Part shown: piece after piece, positions 17,669 through 26,122 of the stretch | Numbering within the stretch: the first letter of the stretch is position 1 | Layout: the number at the start of each line of letters is the position of its first letter | From: an uncultured Flavobacteriaceae bacterium | GTDB taxonomy: Bacteria > Bacteroidota > Bacteroidia > Flavobacteriales > Flavobacteriaceae | Direction: 5' to 3' | Assembly: GCA_947495135.1 (NCBI GenBank) | Contig: CANLXN010000006.1 | Location: forward strand, 62,001-126,000 | DNA length: 64,000 bases | The notes under the pieces: generated by a model | What the model saw: the letters and a program-made list of their open reading frames with translations, nothing else | The model's database searches: none | What the model was told of the DNA's origin: nothing | Translations under genes and position numbers: made by a program

Positions 17669-18961
17669 ATGAAATTTAAAAGCCTTTTACTACTCACGCT
17701 TTTGGCAAATGTTACCTTTTATACCGCCAACGCCCAAATGGAAAAAGATATTCTAAAGGATATTGAAAAAATTGAATCCCAAGTAATCGACTGGCGGCAC
17801 TATTTTCACCAAAACCCAGAATTATCTAACAACGAATTCAACACAGCAAAAAAGATAGCTACCCACCTAGAAAAGTTAGGAATGGATGTTCAAACTGGGG
17901 TAGCAATTACTGGAGTTGTTGGCATTTTGAAAGGAGATATGCCTGGTAAAGTAGTTGCGCTTAGAGCAGATATCGATGCCCTTCCTGTAACCGAAAGAAA
18001 TGACCTGCCTTTTAAAAGTGAGGTAACCGCAAAGTTTTTGGATACCGAAACTGGTGTAATGCATGCGTGCGGCCATGATACCCACATTGCAATCTTAATG
18101 GGAGTCGCAGAAGTCCTGTCAAAACACAAGGATAAAATAAAAGGGACGGTTAAATTTATTTTCCAACCAGCAGAAGAAGGGCCACCTCCAGGAGAAGAAG
18201 GGGGTGCAAAATTGATGATCAAAGAAGGTGTTCTAGAAAACCCAAAAGTAGATGCTATTTTTGGATTGCACATAAATTCTGGTACTCCAGTAGGAGCTAT
18301 TAGGTACAAGAGCGGTGGCACCATGGCTGCGGTGGAACGTTTTGTGGTGAACGTAAAAGGAAAGCAAACACACGGATCTGCACCTTGGGCTGGAGTAGAC
18401 CCTATACTAATTTCAGCAAAAATAATTGATGGATTTCAAACTATAATTAGCCGAGAGTCGAATTTAGTTCAGGAAGCGGCGGTAATTACCGTTGGAAAAA
18501 TAACAAGTGGTGTTCGTTTTAACATCATTCCTGAAAGCGCTGAACTCATTGGAACCGTTAGAACATTAGACCCGGGCATGCGCGAACTAATTATGAGGAG
18601 AATGAACGAAATGGCCGCAGACATTGCAAAAGCATACGGCGGAAGTGCTACTATTGAATGGCAAAACAATACGGTGGTTACCTACAACGATCCAGCATTA
18701 ACGGCTCAAATGGTACCGACACTCCAAGGGGTGGCAGGAGAAGAACAGGTAAAGACCATGAAAGCAACCACTGGAGGTGAAGACTTCTCCTATTTTCAAG
18801 AAGTAGTTCCAGGATTCTATTTCTTCTTAGGTGGAATGACACCTGGAAATACAGAATCGTTTCCGCATCATACACCCGATTTTAAGATAGATGATAAAGG
18901 AATGCTACTAGGTGTGAAAGCAATGACACAACTTTCGCTGGATTATTTGAATGCGCAATAA
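17669..18961 (+). CDS. M20 family exported amidohydrolase
   Basis: A 430-residue M20D peptidase/amidohydrolase with a signal peptide (cut near TANAQ). Metal ligands are visible in HACGHDTH (about 131), the EEG pair in FQPAEEG (about 168), GLHINSG (about 197) and FPHHTPDF near the C-terminus; GGEDFSYF (about 368) is also characteristic. Relatives include hippurate hydrolase, IAA-amino acid hydrolase and N-acyl amino acid deacylases. It cleaves an amide bond of a conjugated amino acid in the periplasm. ATG 17669 was chosen because it starts the signal peptide; an upstream TTG frame at 17597 adds residues that would bury it. Confidence 0.9.
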   Translation: MKFKSLLLLTLLANVTFYTANAQMEKDILKDIEKIESQVIDWRHYFHQNPELSNNEFNTAKKIATHLEKLGMDVQTGVAITGVVGILKGDMPGKVVALRADIDALPVTERNDLPFKSEVTAKFLDTETGVMHACGHDTHIAILMGVAEVLSKHKDKIKGTVKFIFQPAEEGPPPGEEGGAKLMIKEGVLENPKVDAIFGLHINSGTPVGAIRYKSGGTMAAVERFVVNVKGKQTHGSAPWAGVDPILISAKIIDGFQTIISRESNLVQEAAVITVGKITSGVRFNIIPESAELIGTVRTLDPGMRELIMRRMNEMAADIAKAYGGSATIEWQNNTVVTYNDPALTAQMVPTLQGVAGEEQVKTMKATTGGEDFSYFQEVVPGFYFFLGGMTPGNTESFPHHTPDFKIDDKGMLLGVKAMTQLSLDYLNAQ

Positions 18962-19063
18962 TAACTAGAAACACCCTCCAATGACGGCAAACCAATTTAT
19001 ACGGAGTAAGCAAACACAACTTGATTCAATATTTGGTTTTCCTCATTAGATATTTTACAGTAT

Positions 19064-20617
19064 ATGGATTCAGTATTAGAACTATTAAAAAGCATCCCTT
19101 GGTGGGCTTGGATACTCATTTTTTTGGTATTTGTTGCCGTTAGAGATATTTTTCAACGAAGACACACTATTAGCCATAACTTCCCAATTGTGGGGCATAT
19201 TCGATATATGTTGGAAAGCATTGGTCCGGAAATGCGCCAGTATTTTGTTGCCAATAATCGCGAAGAACTTCCATTTAATAGAATAGAGCGGGGTTGGATT
19301 TATGCTTCGGCAAAAAAGGAAAACAATTACGAAGGTTTTGGAACCGATCGAGATATTTATGCGCATCAACATATTTTTATAAACAATGCTATGATGCCCT
19401 ATAAATTAGAAGATAACCACCCTAATAAAGTGGATAAATCATTTTTGCCTTGTGCCAAGGTAATGGGACTTCATAATAAACGTAGAAAGCCATATCGACC
19501 CGCTTCCATTATTAATATTTCGGCCATGAGTTTTGGATCTCTTTCAGCAAAGGCAGTAGAATCATTAAATAAAGGAGTTAAAATTGCAGGAGCCTATCAC
19601 AACACAGGTGAAGGAGGCTTATCTCCTTATCATAGTCACGGTGGAGATGTAGTTTTTCATTTTGGAACCGGTTATTTTGGAGTAAGAGCTAAAGACGGAG
19701 GTTTTTCCATGGAGAAGATGGTAGCGTTGGTGGAGAAAAATCCGTTTATTAGAGCAATTGAAGTGAAATTATCCCAAGGAGCAAAACCTGGAAAAGGAGG
19801 CGTTCTGCCCGGAGCAAAGATTTCAAAAGAGATTGCAGAAATAAGAGGGGTTGAAATAGGAAAAGACGTGCTCTCTCCTCCTAATCACAAGGCTTTCTCC
19901 AATGTTCCTGAAATGTTAGAGTTCATAGAACAAATTGCTGAAGCCACTGGACTGCCTGTTGGAATAAAAGCGGCTATCGGAAAATTAGATCAATGGGAAG
20001 AACTAGCAGATCTGATGGTTTCTACAGGCAAAGGCCCCGATTTTATTGCCGTCGATGGCGGTGAAGGTGGAACAGGCGCTGCGCCTCCTAGTTTTGCAGA
20101 TCACGTATCCTTGCCATGGGTTTATGGTTTTAGTGATCTTTACAAAGTCTTTCAAAAGAGAAATCTTACCGAAAGAATTGTGTTTATTGGGAGCGGAAAA
20201 CTAGGCTTCCCTGCAAAAGCAGCAATGGCTTTTGCAATGGGGGCAGATTGTATAAATGTAGCCCGTGAAGCCATGATGAGTATTGGTTGTATACAGGCAC
20301 AAATCTGTCACACCAATCGCTGCCCAGCAGGAATTGCTACTCAGAGTAAGTGGTTGCAGAATGGTATCAATATTCCGTTAAAAAGTGAACGACTAGCGCA
20401 ATATTTCAAAAGTTTTAGAAAAGAGTTCATTGAAATAACCCATGCCGCTGGCTATGAGCATCCATGTGAATTCAAAATGACGGATGTTGAAATGAACGTA
20501 GACGATCACAATCTCACAAAAGAATTAAACAACGCTTATGCATATGAAAAGGATATAGTAAAGTTCAATGGAATGCAGGAATTAAAAGATTGCGCTTATC
20601 TAGGAGGAAAGGCGTAA
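19064..20617 (+). CDS. membrane-anchored FMN-binding glutamate synthase family protein
   Basis: A 517-residue protein like Bacillus YerD. One N-terminal transmembrane helix (about 13-28) precedes a GltS FMN/2-oxoglutarate domain with FGSLSAKA, LSQGAKPGKGG and VDGGEGGTGAAP. CIQAQICHTNRCPAG (about 408-420) gives the C-x5-C-x4-C pattern of the [3Fe-4S] cluster in glutamate synthase. There is no amidotransferase domain, so true GOGAT activity is doubtful; it is probably a membrane-bound FMN/Fe-S oxidoreductase of unknown substrate. It is about 100 bp after the M20 gene and may be separate. Confidence 0.87.
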   Translation: MDSVLELLKSIPWWAWILIFLVFVAVRDIFQRRHTISHNFPIVGHIRYMLESIGPEMRQYFVANNREELPFNRIERGWIYASAKKENNYEGFGTDRDIYAHQHIFINNAMMPYKLEDNHPNKVDKSFLPCAKVMGLHNKRRKPYRPASIINISAMSFGSLSAKAVESLNKGVKIAGAYHNTGEGGLSPYHSHGGDVVFHFGTGYFGVRAKDGGFSMEKMVALVEKNPFIRAIEVKLSQGAKPGKGGVLPGAKISKEIAEIRGVEIGKDVLSPPNHKAFSNVPEMLEFIEQIAEATGLPVGIKAAIGKLDQWEELADLMVSTGKGPDFIAVDGGEGGTGAAPPSFADHVSLPWVYGFSDLYKVFQKRNLTERIVFIGSGKLGFPAKAAMAFAMGADCINVAREAMMSIGCIQAQICHTNRCPAGIATQSKWLQNGINIPLKSERLAQYFKSFRKEFIEITHAAGYEHPCEFKMTDVEMNVDDHNLTKELNNAYAYEKDIVKFNGMQELKDCAYLGGKA

Positions 20618-20718
20618 CTCATTAACCCACAAGTTTTTTTTGAAAGACAATTTCGTTTTCCAAACATGCTCTATAATTCTACTGCCCTAGAAAATAAGGG
20701 CAAAAACCATAAATAAAT

Positions 20719-20752
20719 AAAAAAAGCGCTCTCCTATGAAAGCGCTTTTTTT
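20719..20752. terminator. bidirectional terminator
   Basis: AAAAAGCGCT (20721-20730) pairs with AGCGCTTTTT (20741-20750), flanked by A and T runs. It separates two convergent genes (19064-20617 plus and 20776-21360 minus) and can act on both strands. Confidence 0.85.
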
Positions 20753-20775
20753 AAGATGTGAGAATTTAAACTAAA

Positions 20776-21360
20776 TTAGTAAGTGAACCCAAGAGGAATA
20801 TAGGGTTGTACAAAATCTGGTAACGGACCGCCAGCACCATAGAAAGTAGAGGACAAGAAAGTTACATCTCCTTCTACTAACGGATAGGCTACATTGTTAA
20901 AATCGGTTCTTCTTAATACAGGCCCAATCAACTCATTTAGGTCTGTATAAGGAGACACTACAGTTCTTCTTACGGTTAATATATCTCCTGCGGTTACCGC
21001 TAATGGGGTAATAGCGACATATTCGAAAGCCGTTTGAGAAAAACTATGCTGCACTCCAGAAGTAAAGTTGGGTCCAATCACCTCCATTAAATAATCTCCC
21101 GTATAACTGGACGGATTTTTATAGCCAATACTGCAGATCTCTCCGTTTACATTTATTTGAATTTGATACTCGTGCGTCTCTAAGTCAATGAAATCGATTG
21201 TGTTGTAAGTTCCACTTCCTTCCAAAGCGACTAATCCTTCTGTAATTGGACTGGTAGCTGTTTCGCATATTGCTGTGGAAACTCCTACGTCGTCGTTACT
21301 ACATCCAATGGTTGCTGTGATAAGAAATGCGGCGAAAATTGTTCTAAGTATAGTTTTCAT
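20776..21360 (-). CDS. unrecognised lipoprotein
   Basis: A 194-residue protein with a signal peptide and lipobox TATIGC (Cys about 20), followed by SNDD, a likely surface-export signal in Bacteroidetes. The body is beta-rich (TYNTIDFIDLETHEYQIQIN) with two further cysteines (about 32 and 76). No enzyme motif is visible. A possible promoter about 215 nt upstream would give a long leader. Function unknown. Confidence 0.72.
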   Translation of the reverse strand: MKTILRTIFAAFLITATIGCSNDDVGVSTAICETATSPITEGLVALEGSGTYNTIDFIDLETHEYQIQINVNGEICSIGYKNPSSYTGDYLMEVIGPNFTSGVQHSFSQTAFEYVAITPLAVTAGDILTVRRTVVSPYTDLNELIGPVLRRTDFNNVAYPLVEGDVTFLSSTFYGAGGPLPDFVQPYIPLGFTY

Positions 21361-21575
21361 AATTGTTGTTTTAAAATATTGTTGTTTTACACCTATATAT
21401 CGCCAAGAAAAGATTTTGTTACCCCATGAATGAAAATAATTTTGAAAAATGCTGAAGAGATAGATACTATGGGGTCTACGTCCCTGTTAGAAAGTTAGTT
21501 GTTTATGTATATGCACGTTTCCATGTGTGCGTTTGTAATGATATCTGTAAATCATCAAATTGTTACCTGGTCTAA

Positions 21576-21604
21576 CAAAACTACTTATACAGGCTCGTAA
21601 ACAA
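21576..21604 (-). promoter_or_regulatory. possible minus-strand promoter (TTG-N18-TAGTTTTG)
   Basis: On the minus strand TAGTTTTG (21576-21583) fits TAnnTTTG, with a TTG at 21602-21604 after an 18-nt spacer. It would give the lipoprotein gene a leader of about 210 nt. Confidence 0.35.
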
Positions 21605-21668
21605 TTGAACCAATGGGTGTTGTGCCGACTTCAATTCTCCAAACATTACTTTCACTACATAAACGTTA

Positions 21669-21700
21669 TTTGTTAAGTTTGTAAAAACACACTATGTTTG
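21669..21700 (+). promoter_or_regulatory. Bacteroidetes promoter TTTG-N20-TATGTTTG
   Basis: Both elements match the consensus with a 20-nt spacer. The ATG of the downstream gene (21720) is 19 nt after the -7 box. Confidence 0.65.
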
Positions 21701-21719
21701 TTTTAAACTGAACCTACTT

Positions 21720-22244
21720 ATGGAAGAAATGTCTCAAGTTATTAGCTACGCAGCATATTTGCTCCCAGCCATTGTGGTTGGAATCATCGCATATTATTTT
21801 TTTAAAGGGCACATCGCCAATGAAGAAGGTCGCAGGAGATATCTTATTCAGAAAGAAGCACAGAATACGGTATTACCTATGCGGATGCAAGCCTACGAGC
21901 GCATATCACTTCTCCTCGAACGAATAGATCCGAACAAACTTCTAATTAGAGTGAAGCCATTTTCGGACGAGATCGAAAAATACGAAGCGCTACTTATTCA
22001 AAATATCGAACAAGAATTTGAACACAATGTCACCCAACAAATCTATGTCACGCCAGAATGTTGGAACCTCATCAATGCTGCCAAAAATGCAACTATACAC
22101 CTTATAAGGCAAGCCGCGATGCATGAGCAATCGAGTACTGCAGATGGAGTGCGAGAATATTTACTACGCAATTTCATGGAAGAGGTAACACCATCACAAA
22201 AGGCACTTACGTACATCAAAAAAGAAGTTGCCGAATTGTTTTAA
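21720..22244 (+). CDS. DUF7935-like membrane protein
   Basis: A 174-residue protein with one N-terminal transmembrane helix (about 9-27) and a helical cytoplasmic part with RRRYLIQKEAQNTVLPMRMQ and YERISLLLERIDP, a layout I associate with the flavobacterial DUF7935 family. Function unknown. It is followed after 9 nt by the glycan-binding-domain gene, so the two form an operon. Family name is from memory and less certain than the topology. Confidence 0.75.
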   Translation: MEEMSQVISYAAYLLPAIVVGIIAYYFFKGHIANEEGRRRYLIQKEAQNTVLPMRMQAYERISLLLERIDPNKLLIRVKPFSDEIEKYEALLIQNIEQEFEHNVTQQIYVTPECWNLINAAKNATIHLIRQAAMHEQSSTADGVREYLLRNFMEEVTPSQKALTYIKKEVAELF

Positions 22245-22253
22245 GGACGACCA

Positions 22254-22901
22254 ATGAAGATTGTTTCATTTCTACTCATCCTCTCTTTGAGTTTTCAATT
22301 AAAAGCTCAAAACTCCTACTCCGCAGTTTCTGCAGACGAGTCTGCGTTTTTCTTTCAGGACCAGGATGAAAATGGTAATCCTATTGGAGAAGCTATGTTT
22401 ATGGCTGGTTGCAACTGGTATTGCGGAGGAAACGTCCAAAAGATAACAACTTCTTCTGCCCTATCTCCGTACAAAACCAATAACTACGACGGAACTAATG
22501 CTCACGACTTTAATCTCAAAACTGCTTGGGTGGAAGGGAAAGAAGACTACGGTATTGGAGAATCAATTTCGTATAGTTTTAATTTTGACCAGCTTCCAAA
22601 TTACACTGGCAAACTTGGCATTAACCAACTCATAATCGCTAACGGATACGGAAAAAACGGCAGCGCTTGGGAAAATAATTCCCGTATCCAACAAATGGCC
22701 CTTTATGTAGACGACGAACTTGTAGCAAACATTGACTTATTAGACCAGCTTGAAATACAAACAGTTGCAATAGACGAGATCCTATTTCCTGCCCACAAAA
22801 CAACCACTTTAAAGTTTGTGATTGTCGATGTTTATGAAGGAAAGAAATACAAAGATACGGCGCTTAGCATTCTTGTTTTTGATGGTGTTGGAGTACACTA
22901 A
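22254..22901 (+). CDS. exported protein with NADase-type glycan-binding (discoidin-like) domain
   Basis: A 215-residue protein with a signal peptide (cut after FQLKAQ). The rest resembles the NADase-type glycan-binding domain: an N-terminal ordered segment with two nearby cysteines (CNWYC), then AHDFNLKTAWVEGKEDYGIG, the typical NAFDGDxxTAWVEG core, and a beta-sandwich end. It probably binds carbohydrate in the periplasm or at the surface. No catalytic domain is attached. It lies 9 nt after the DUF7935-like gene. Confidence 0.8.
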   Translation: MKIVSFLLILSLSFQLKAQNSYSAVSADESAFFFQDQDENGNPIGEAMFMAGCNWYCGGNVQKITTSSALSPYKTNNYDGTNAHDFNLKTAWVEGKEDYGIGESISYSFNFDQLPNYTGKLGINQLIIANGYGKNGSAWENNSRIQQMALYVDDELVANIDLLDQLEIQTVAIDEILFPAHKTTTLKFVIVDVYEGKKYKDTALSILVFDGVGVH

Positions 22902-22971
22902 AGATAGTTCGTTTCTCGTTTCCAAATTCTATCTATTTTCTATTCTGAAATTTTCAGAAACCAAAAAATTG

Positions 22972-23886
22972 CTATTCCCCAGACCTATTAACCTCACTTT
23001 GAAGCTGATTTTTTTGCTTTGCATATTCAGAACCACTTTCCCACCATTTGGACATTTTATGTTTGTTAAAGACCAAAGAGTTAGTGGTTAATACTGTAGG
23101 CGTATAATACAAATTAATAATGGCCCCCTCCGTTCCCGCTACAAACTTCCCAATTCTAATATTCTGTTTTTCAACCCTGTCTAGCATATATGAATGTAGG
23201 CTGGTTAATAGACTAAAAGGATTCTTAGAGGGTAACTTGTTGTAATAGGCAACCTCTGTTTCGAGAATAATAACATCTACCTCTGTAGCACCGCGATCGA
23301 TAGCCTCCTCAATAGGCACCATACTTCCAAAACCTCCATCGGCATATTCACAGCCGTTCTTTACCACAAGACTCATAAAAGGTATATAATTACACGAAAT
23401 CCAAATCCAATCACAGAAATCGGCATAGCTAAAATCTTTAATAGACTTGTACTCGACCTGATTCAAAGATAAATTAGACACCGTAACCACCACATCCTTG
23501 GCGGAAGTTTTGAGTTGGTTAAATTCTTCATACGTAAGTGTCTTACGAATCAGTTTTCGTAGATTTTTACTTTCACCAAAAGTTTTACTCCCTCTAAAGA
23601 AGTTTCTCAACACGGCAAAATGGTCGATGGCAATTTCGGTTCCGCCATATTTCATTTTCTTAGTCACAAAAGGACAAATACTAAAAATACTATGCTGATT
23701 AACAGAGGTGTAGACTTCTTTTATTTTTTCAATTTTATTCAAGGCCAGATGCGAAATCATCAAACTTCCCGTAGAAGTACCCACAAAAAGATCGTATTCA
23801 TGATTTAGTTCTTCCATGAGGTACTGTGCGACTCCACCCGCAAAGGCTCCCTTGCTCCCTCCTCCAGAAATAACTAATGCTCTCAT
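22972..23886 (-). CDS. patatin-like phospholipase
   Basis: A 304-residue patatin domain protein. The oxyanion motif GGGSKGAFAGG lies at residues 8-18, the nucleophile Ser in GTSTGS (about 37-42) and the catalytic Asp in DGGFGS (about 183). There is no signal peptide, so it acts in the cytoplasm or reaches the membrane in another way. It would hydrolyse acyl esters of phospholipids. It is convergent with the glycan-binding gene, 70 bp away. Confidence 0.9.
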   Translation of the reverse strand: MRALVISGGGSKGAFAGGVAQYLMEELNHEYDLFVGTSTGSLMISHLALNKIEKIKEVYTSVNQHSIFSICPFVTKKMKYGGTEIAIDHFAVLRNFFRGSKTFGESKNLRKLIRKTLTYEEFNQLKTSAKDVVVTVSNLSLNQVEYKSIKDFSYADFCDWIWISCNYIPFMSLVVKNGCEYADGGFGSMVPIEEAIDRGATEVDVIILETEVAYYNKLPSKNPFSLLTSLHSYMLDRVEKQNIRIGKFVAGTEGAIINLYYTPTVLTTNSLVFNKHKMSKWWESGSEYAKQKNQLQSEVNRSGE

Positions 23887-24018
23887 ATTTACAATACCAT
23901 ATTATGTGAGAAATGTAATCCTTTTTCAGGTAATTCTGGCAGTAACGGCCAGATCAATTTAGGATTGCCCTAATTACCTCCGAGGATTTGAATAAACTTA
24001 GCAAATGAGTAAGACATG

Positions 24019-26076
24019 CTATTCGGCTATCAATTTACCATTGAGGTATTTTTTTTCCTTTTCTGGTAGTTCTGGTAAAATCTTTGCCAACTTCTCTCTT
24101 TGTATAGAATTCTGCAAAAGGGTGTCCAAAATAGATCGGGCAAAATTTCTAAACCTCCAATTATGATGTACAGAGGCGTTTACAAGATTTTTTAATACTC
24201 CCGTATCGTACAACTGCAATTCATTTATAAATTCCAACGCCAACTGCCGTATTTCAAAACTATAGGTGGAAGATGAATAATTTTTCAATTCATCTATATA
24301 AGATTGGCGATTATCTAATTGGTAATTATCTGTATTCATTGCCAAGACCAACCATAGTTGTCTTATATTTTTATTCTGAAAGCCAACTGTGTTTTTCAGT
24401 TTATCCAAATACTTACTACGGTTTTCTGGAAAATAACGCCATAAGGTAGGCAGTGCGGCTTCCAGACTTACGTACGATGAATCGTCTAATAACGATTCGT
24501 ACGAAGCTAAAAGCGATCTGGGTACCTCTTCCATGGTTAAAGCAATTGCTTGCCGCACATATAAGTTATCACTCTCAAAAGCGAGCTTGTATAAATCTTC
24601 CGTTTTCTCCAATGGCTCTAGTGCTAGTTGATAAACCACCTCTTGCCCTAAATAATCGTTTGGATCTGTGAGCAGGTATTTTAACTCTTCTTTCTTCTCT
24701 TCTATCGGAATTCCGCGGAGAGAGGACGTTCTAAAATACTCGTTTATAAATTCATTTTTCACGAGCGACTCGAACGCCTGTTTGGCCTTAAAAGCAGTTT
24801 GAACTAGCCAGTCTGCCTCCCAACTATCAATACTTATAGGAGTTGCCGCTCTAACTTCTCTTAAAAAGTCTTCGGTGGTCACATTTTTGAATTGATGTTT
24901 CTCTAGGTAATTTTTAACCGCCACCTTAAACGATTGCTCTCCTATCAATTCTTTTAACATATGTAAGGCCCATGCACCTTTTTCGTAGAAGGTAAGGGAA
25001 CTCGCCTTGGGGTTTAATAAGGATTCTCCTTTCCCCTCGGCACTTCGAGCTTCTAACTGTTCTGCGGATTGCATTAGTTTCCAATAATAGTGATCCACGC
25101 CAAAAATCTCCTTTTCGGCAAGCATGGCATAATAGGTTGCGAATCCTTCCTGAAGCCAATGATGGGTTCCAGATGTTTCAGTCACCAAATTCCCAAACCA
25201 CTGATGCGCGAGTTCGTGTGCGTTCACGTTGATGTAGTTTCTATCATTAAAGGCAATAGAATCTACCACAAAGGCTTCAGAAAAAATAGTTGCAGAAGTA
25301 TTTTCCATTCCAGCATACAAAAAATCTCTCACTGGAGCTTGCTTGTAATTCTGCCAAGGATACGGAACACCGATTTCAGTTTCTAAGAAATCGAAAATCT
25401 CCTGAGTATAACGATAAGTAGGTTCACGTTTGGCTTCATCTTTAGCCAAAATATAGTGCATCAATGGCACGCCCGATCGAGAATTGTGATCTGTTCGCAC
25501 CAAATCTCCCATCGCAAATGCCACCAAATAGCTAGACATAGGTAGCTTCATATCAAATTCGAAGTAAATCTTACCGTCGTTCTCTTGTTTAGCAACGAGC
25601 TTACCATTGGCCATTACATTAATACCAATAGGTGCCACGATTGTGAGATCAAATTCTACTTTGTCGTTCATATCATCCAAACTGGGAAGCCAATGCGAAG
25701 TGTATTTTCCCTGTCCTTGTGTCCAAACTTGGTTCCCTGCGAAATACAGAGCCTGCTTGGGTGCTGCTTCATATTTAAAAAAAGCAGTGTATTCCCTATT
25801 CGCTTCAAAATTTCCAGTAAACCATATTTTCTTTTCTGAAGAAGTCACTTTCACTCCCTCTAATGCCGTTTCGAGCACTCTCATTCGGATACCGTCCAGA
25901 TATACAGAATCTGATGCTTGAAGCATTTTAAAAGTTGTTTTTACCGTACCAGTGACGCTTTCCGAAGAAAAAACAGGCTCTACAGTAGCTTTTATAGTTA
26001 CAAAATCGACCAGATCTGCTTGTTGAGCAACAGTAAATGCTGGCACTAACCAAAAAAGAAGAAGTAAATATCTCAT
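24019..26076 (-). CDS. M1 family metallo-aminopeptidase, exported
   Basis: A 685-residue gluzincin with a signal peptide (LLLLFWLVPAFTVAQ). The zinc site is HELAHQWFGN (about 287), with the third ligand Glu in WLQEGFATYY 19 residues on; AGMENTSATIF (about 255) is the substrate-binding GxMEN motif. The C-terminal 250 residues are helical repeats as in other M1 enzymes. It trims N-terminal residues from peptides in the periplasm. ATG 26076 was chosen since it opens the signal peptide; a longer frame to 26133 would overlap recG. Confidence 0.92.
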   Translation of the reverse strand: MRYLLLLFWLVPAFTVAQQADLVDFVTIKATVEPVFSSESVTGTVKTTFKMLQASDSVYLDGIRMRVLETALEGVKVTSSEKKIWFTGNFEANREYTAFFKYEAAPKQALYFAGNQVWTQGQGKYTSHWLPSLDDMNDKVEFDLTIVAPIGINVMANGKLVAKQENDGKIYFEFDMKLPMSSYLVAFAMGDLVRTDHNSRSGVPLMHYILAKDEAKREPTYRYTQEIFDFLETEIGVPYPWQNYKQAPVRDFLYAGMENTSATIFSEAFVVDSIAFNDRNYINVNAHELAHQWFGNLVTETSGTHHWLQEGFATYYAMLAEKEIFGVDHYYWKLMQSAEQLEARSAEGKGESLLNPKASSLTFYEKGAWALHMLKELIGEQSFKVAVKNYLEKHQFKNVTTEDFLREVRAATPISIDSWEADWLVQTAFKAKQAFESLVKNEFINEYFRTSSLRGIPIEEKKEELKYLLTDPNDYLGQEVVYQLALEPLEKTEDLYKLAFESDNLYVRQAIALTMEEVPRSLLASYESLLDDSSYVSLEAALPTLWRYFPENRSKYLDKLKNTVGFQNKNIRQLWLVLAMNTDNYQLDNRQSYIDELKNYSSSTYSFEIRQLALEFINELQLYDTGVLKNLVNASVHHNWRFRNFARSILDTLLQNSIQREKLAKILPELPEKEKKYLNGKLIAE

Positions 26077-26122
26077 AAAACTAACATAGCAATTGTTTTG
26101 CCAAAATAAGTAAATTCGTAAG

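Larger units (their letters stand above)
21361..21719. other. 359-bp divergent intergenic region
   Basis: Between the minus-strand lipoprotein and the plus-strand DUF7935-like gene. It holds a good plus promoter (21669-21700) and a weaker minus promoter (21576-21604). No ORF or RNA gene is recognised in the rest. Confidence 0.5.

Noticed and set aside
24453-24671. Frame opposite the M1 aminopeptidase
   Set aside because: Antisense shadow without any recognisable motif.
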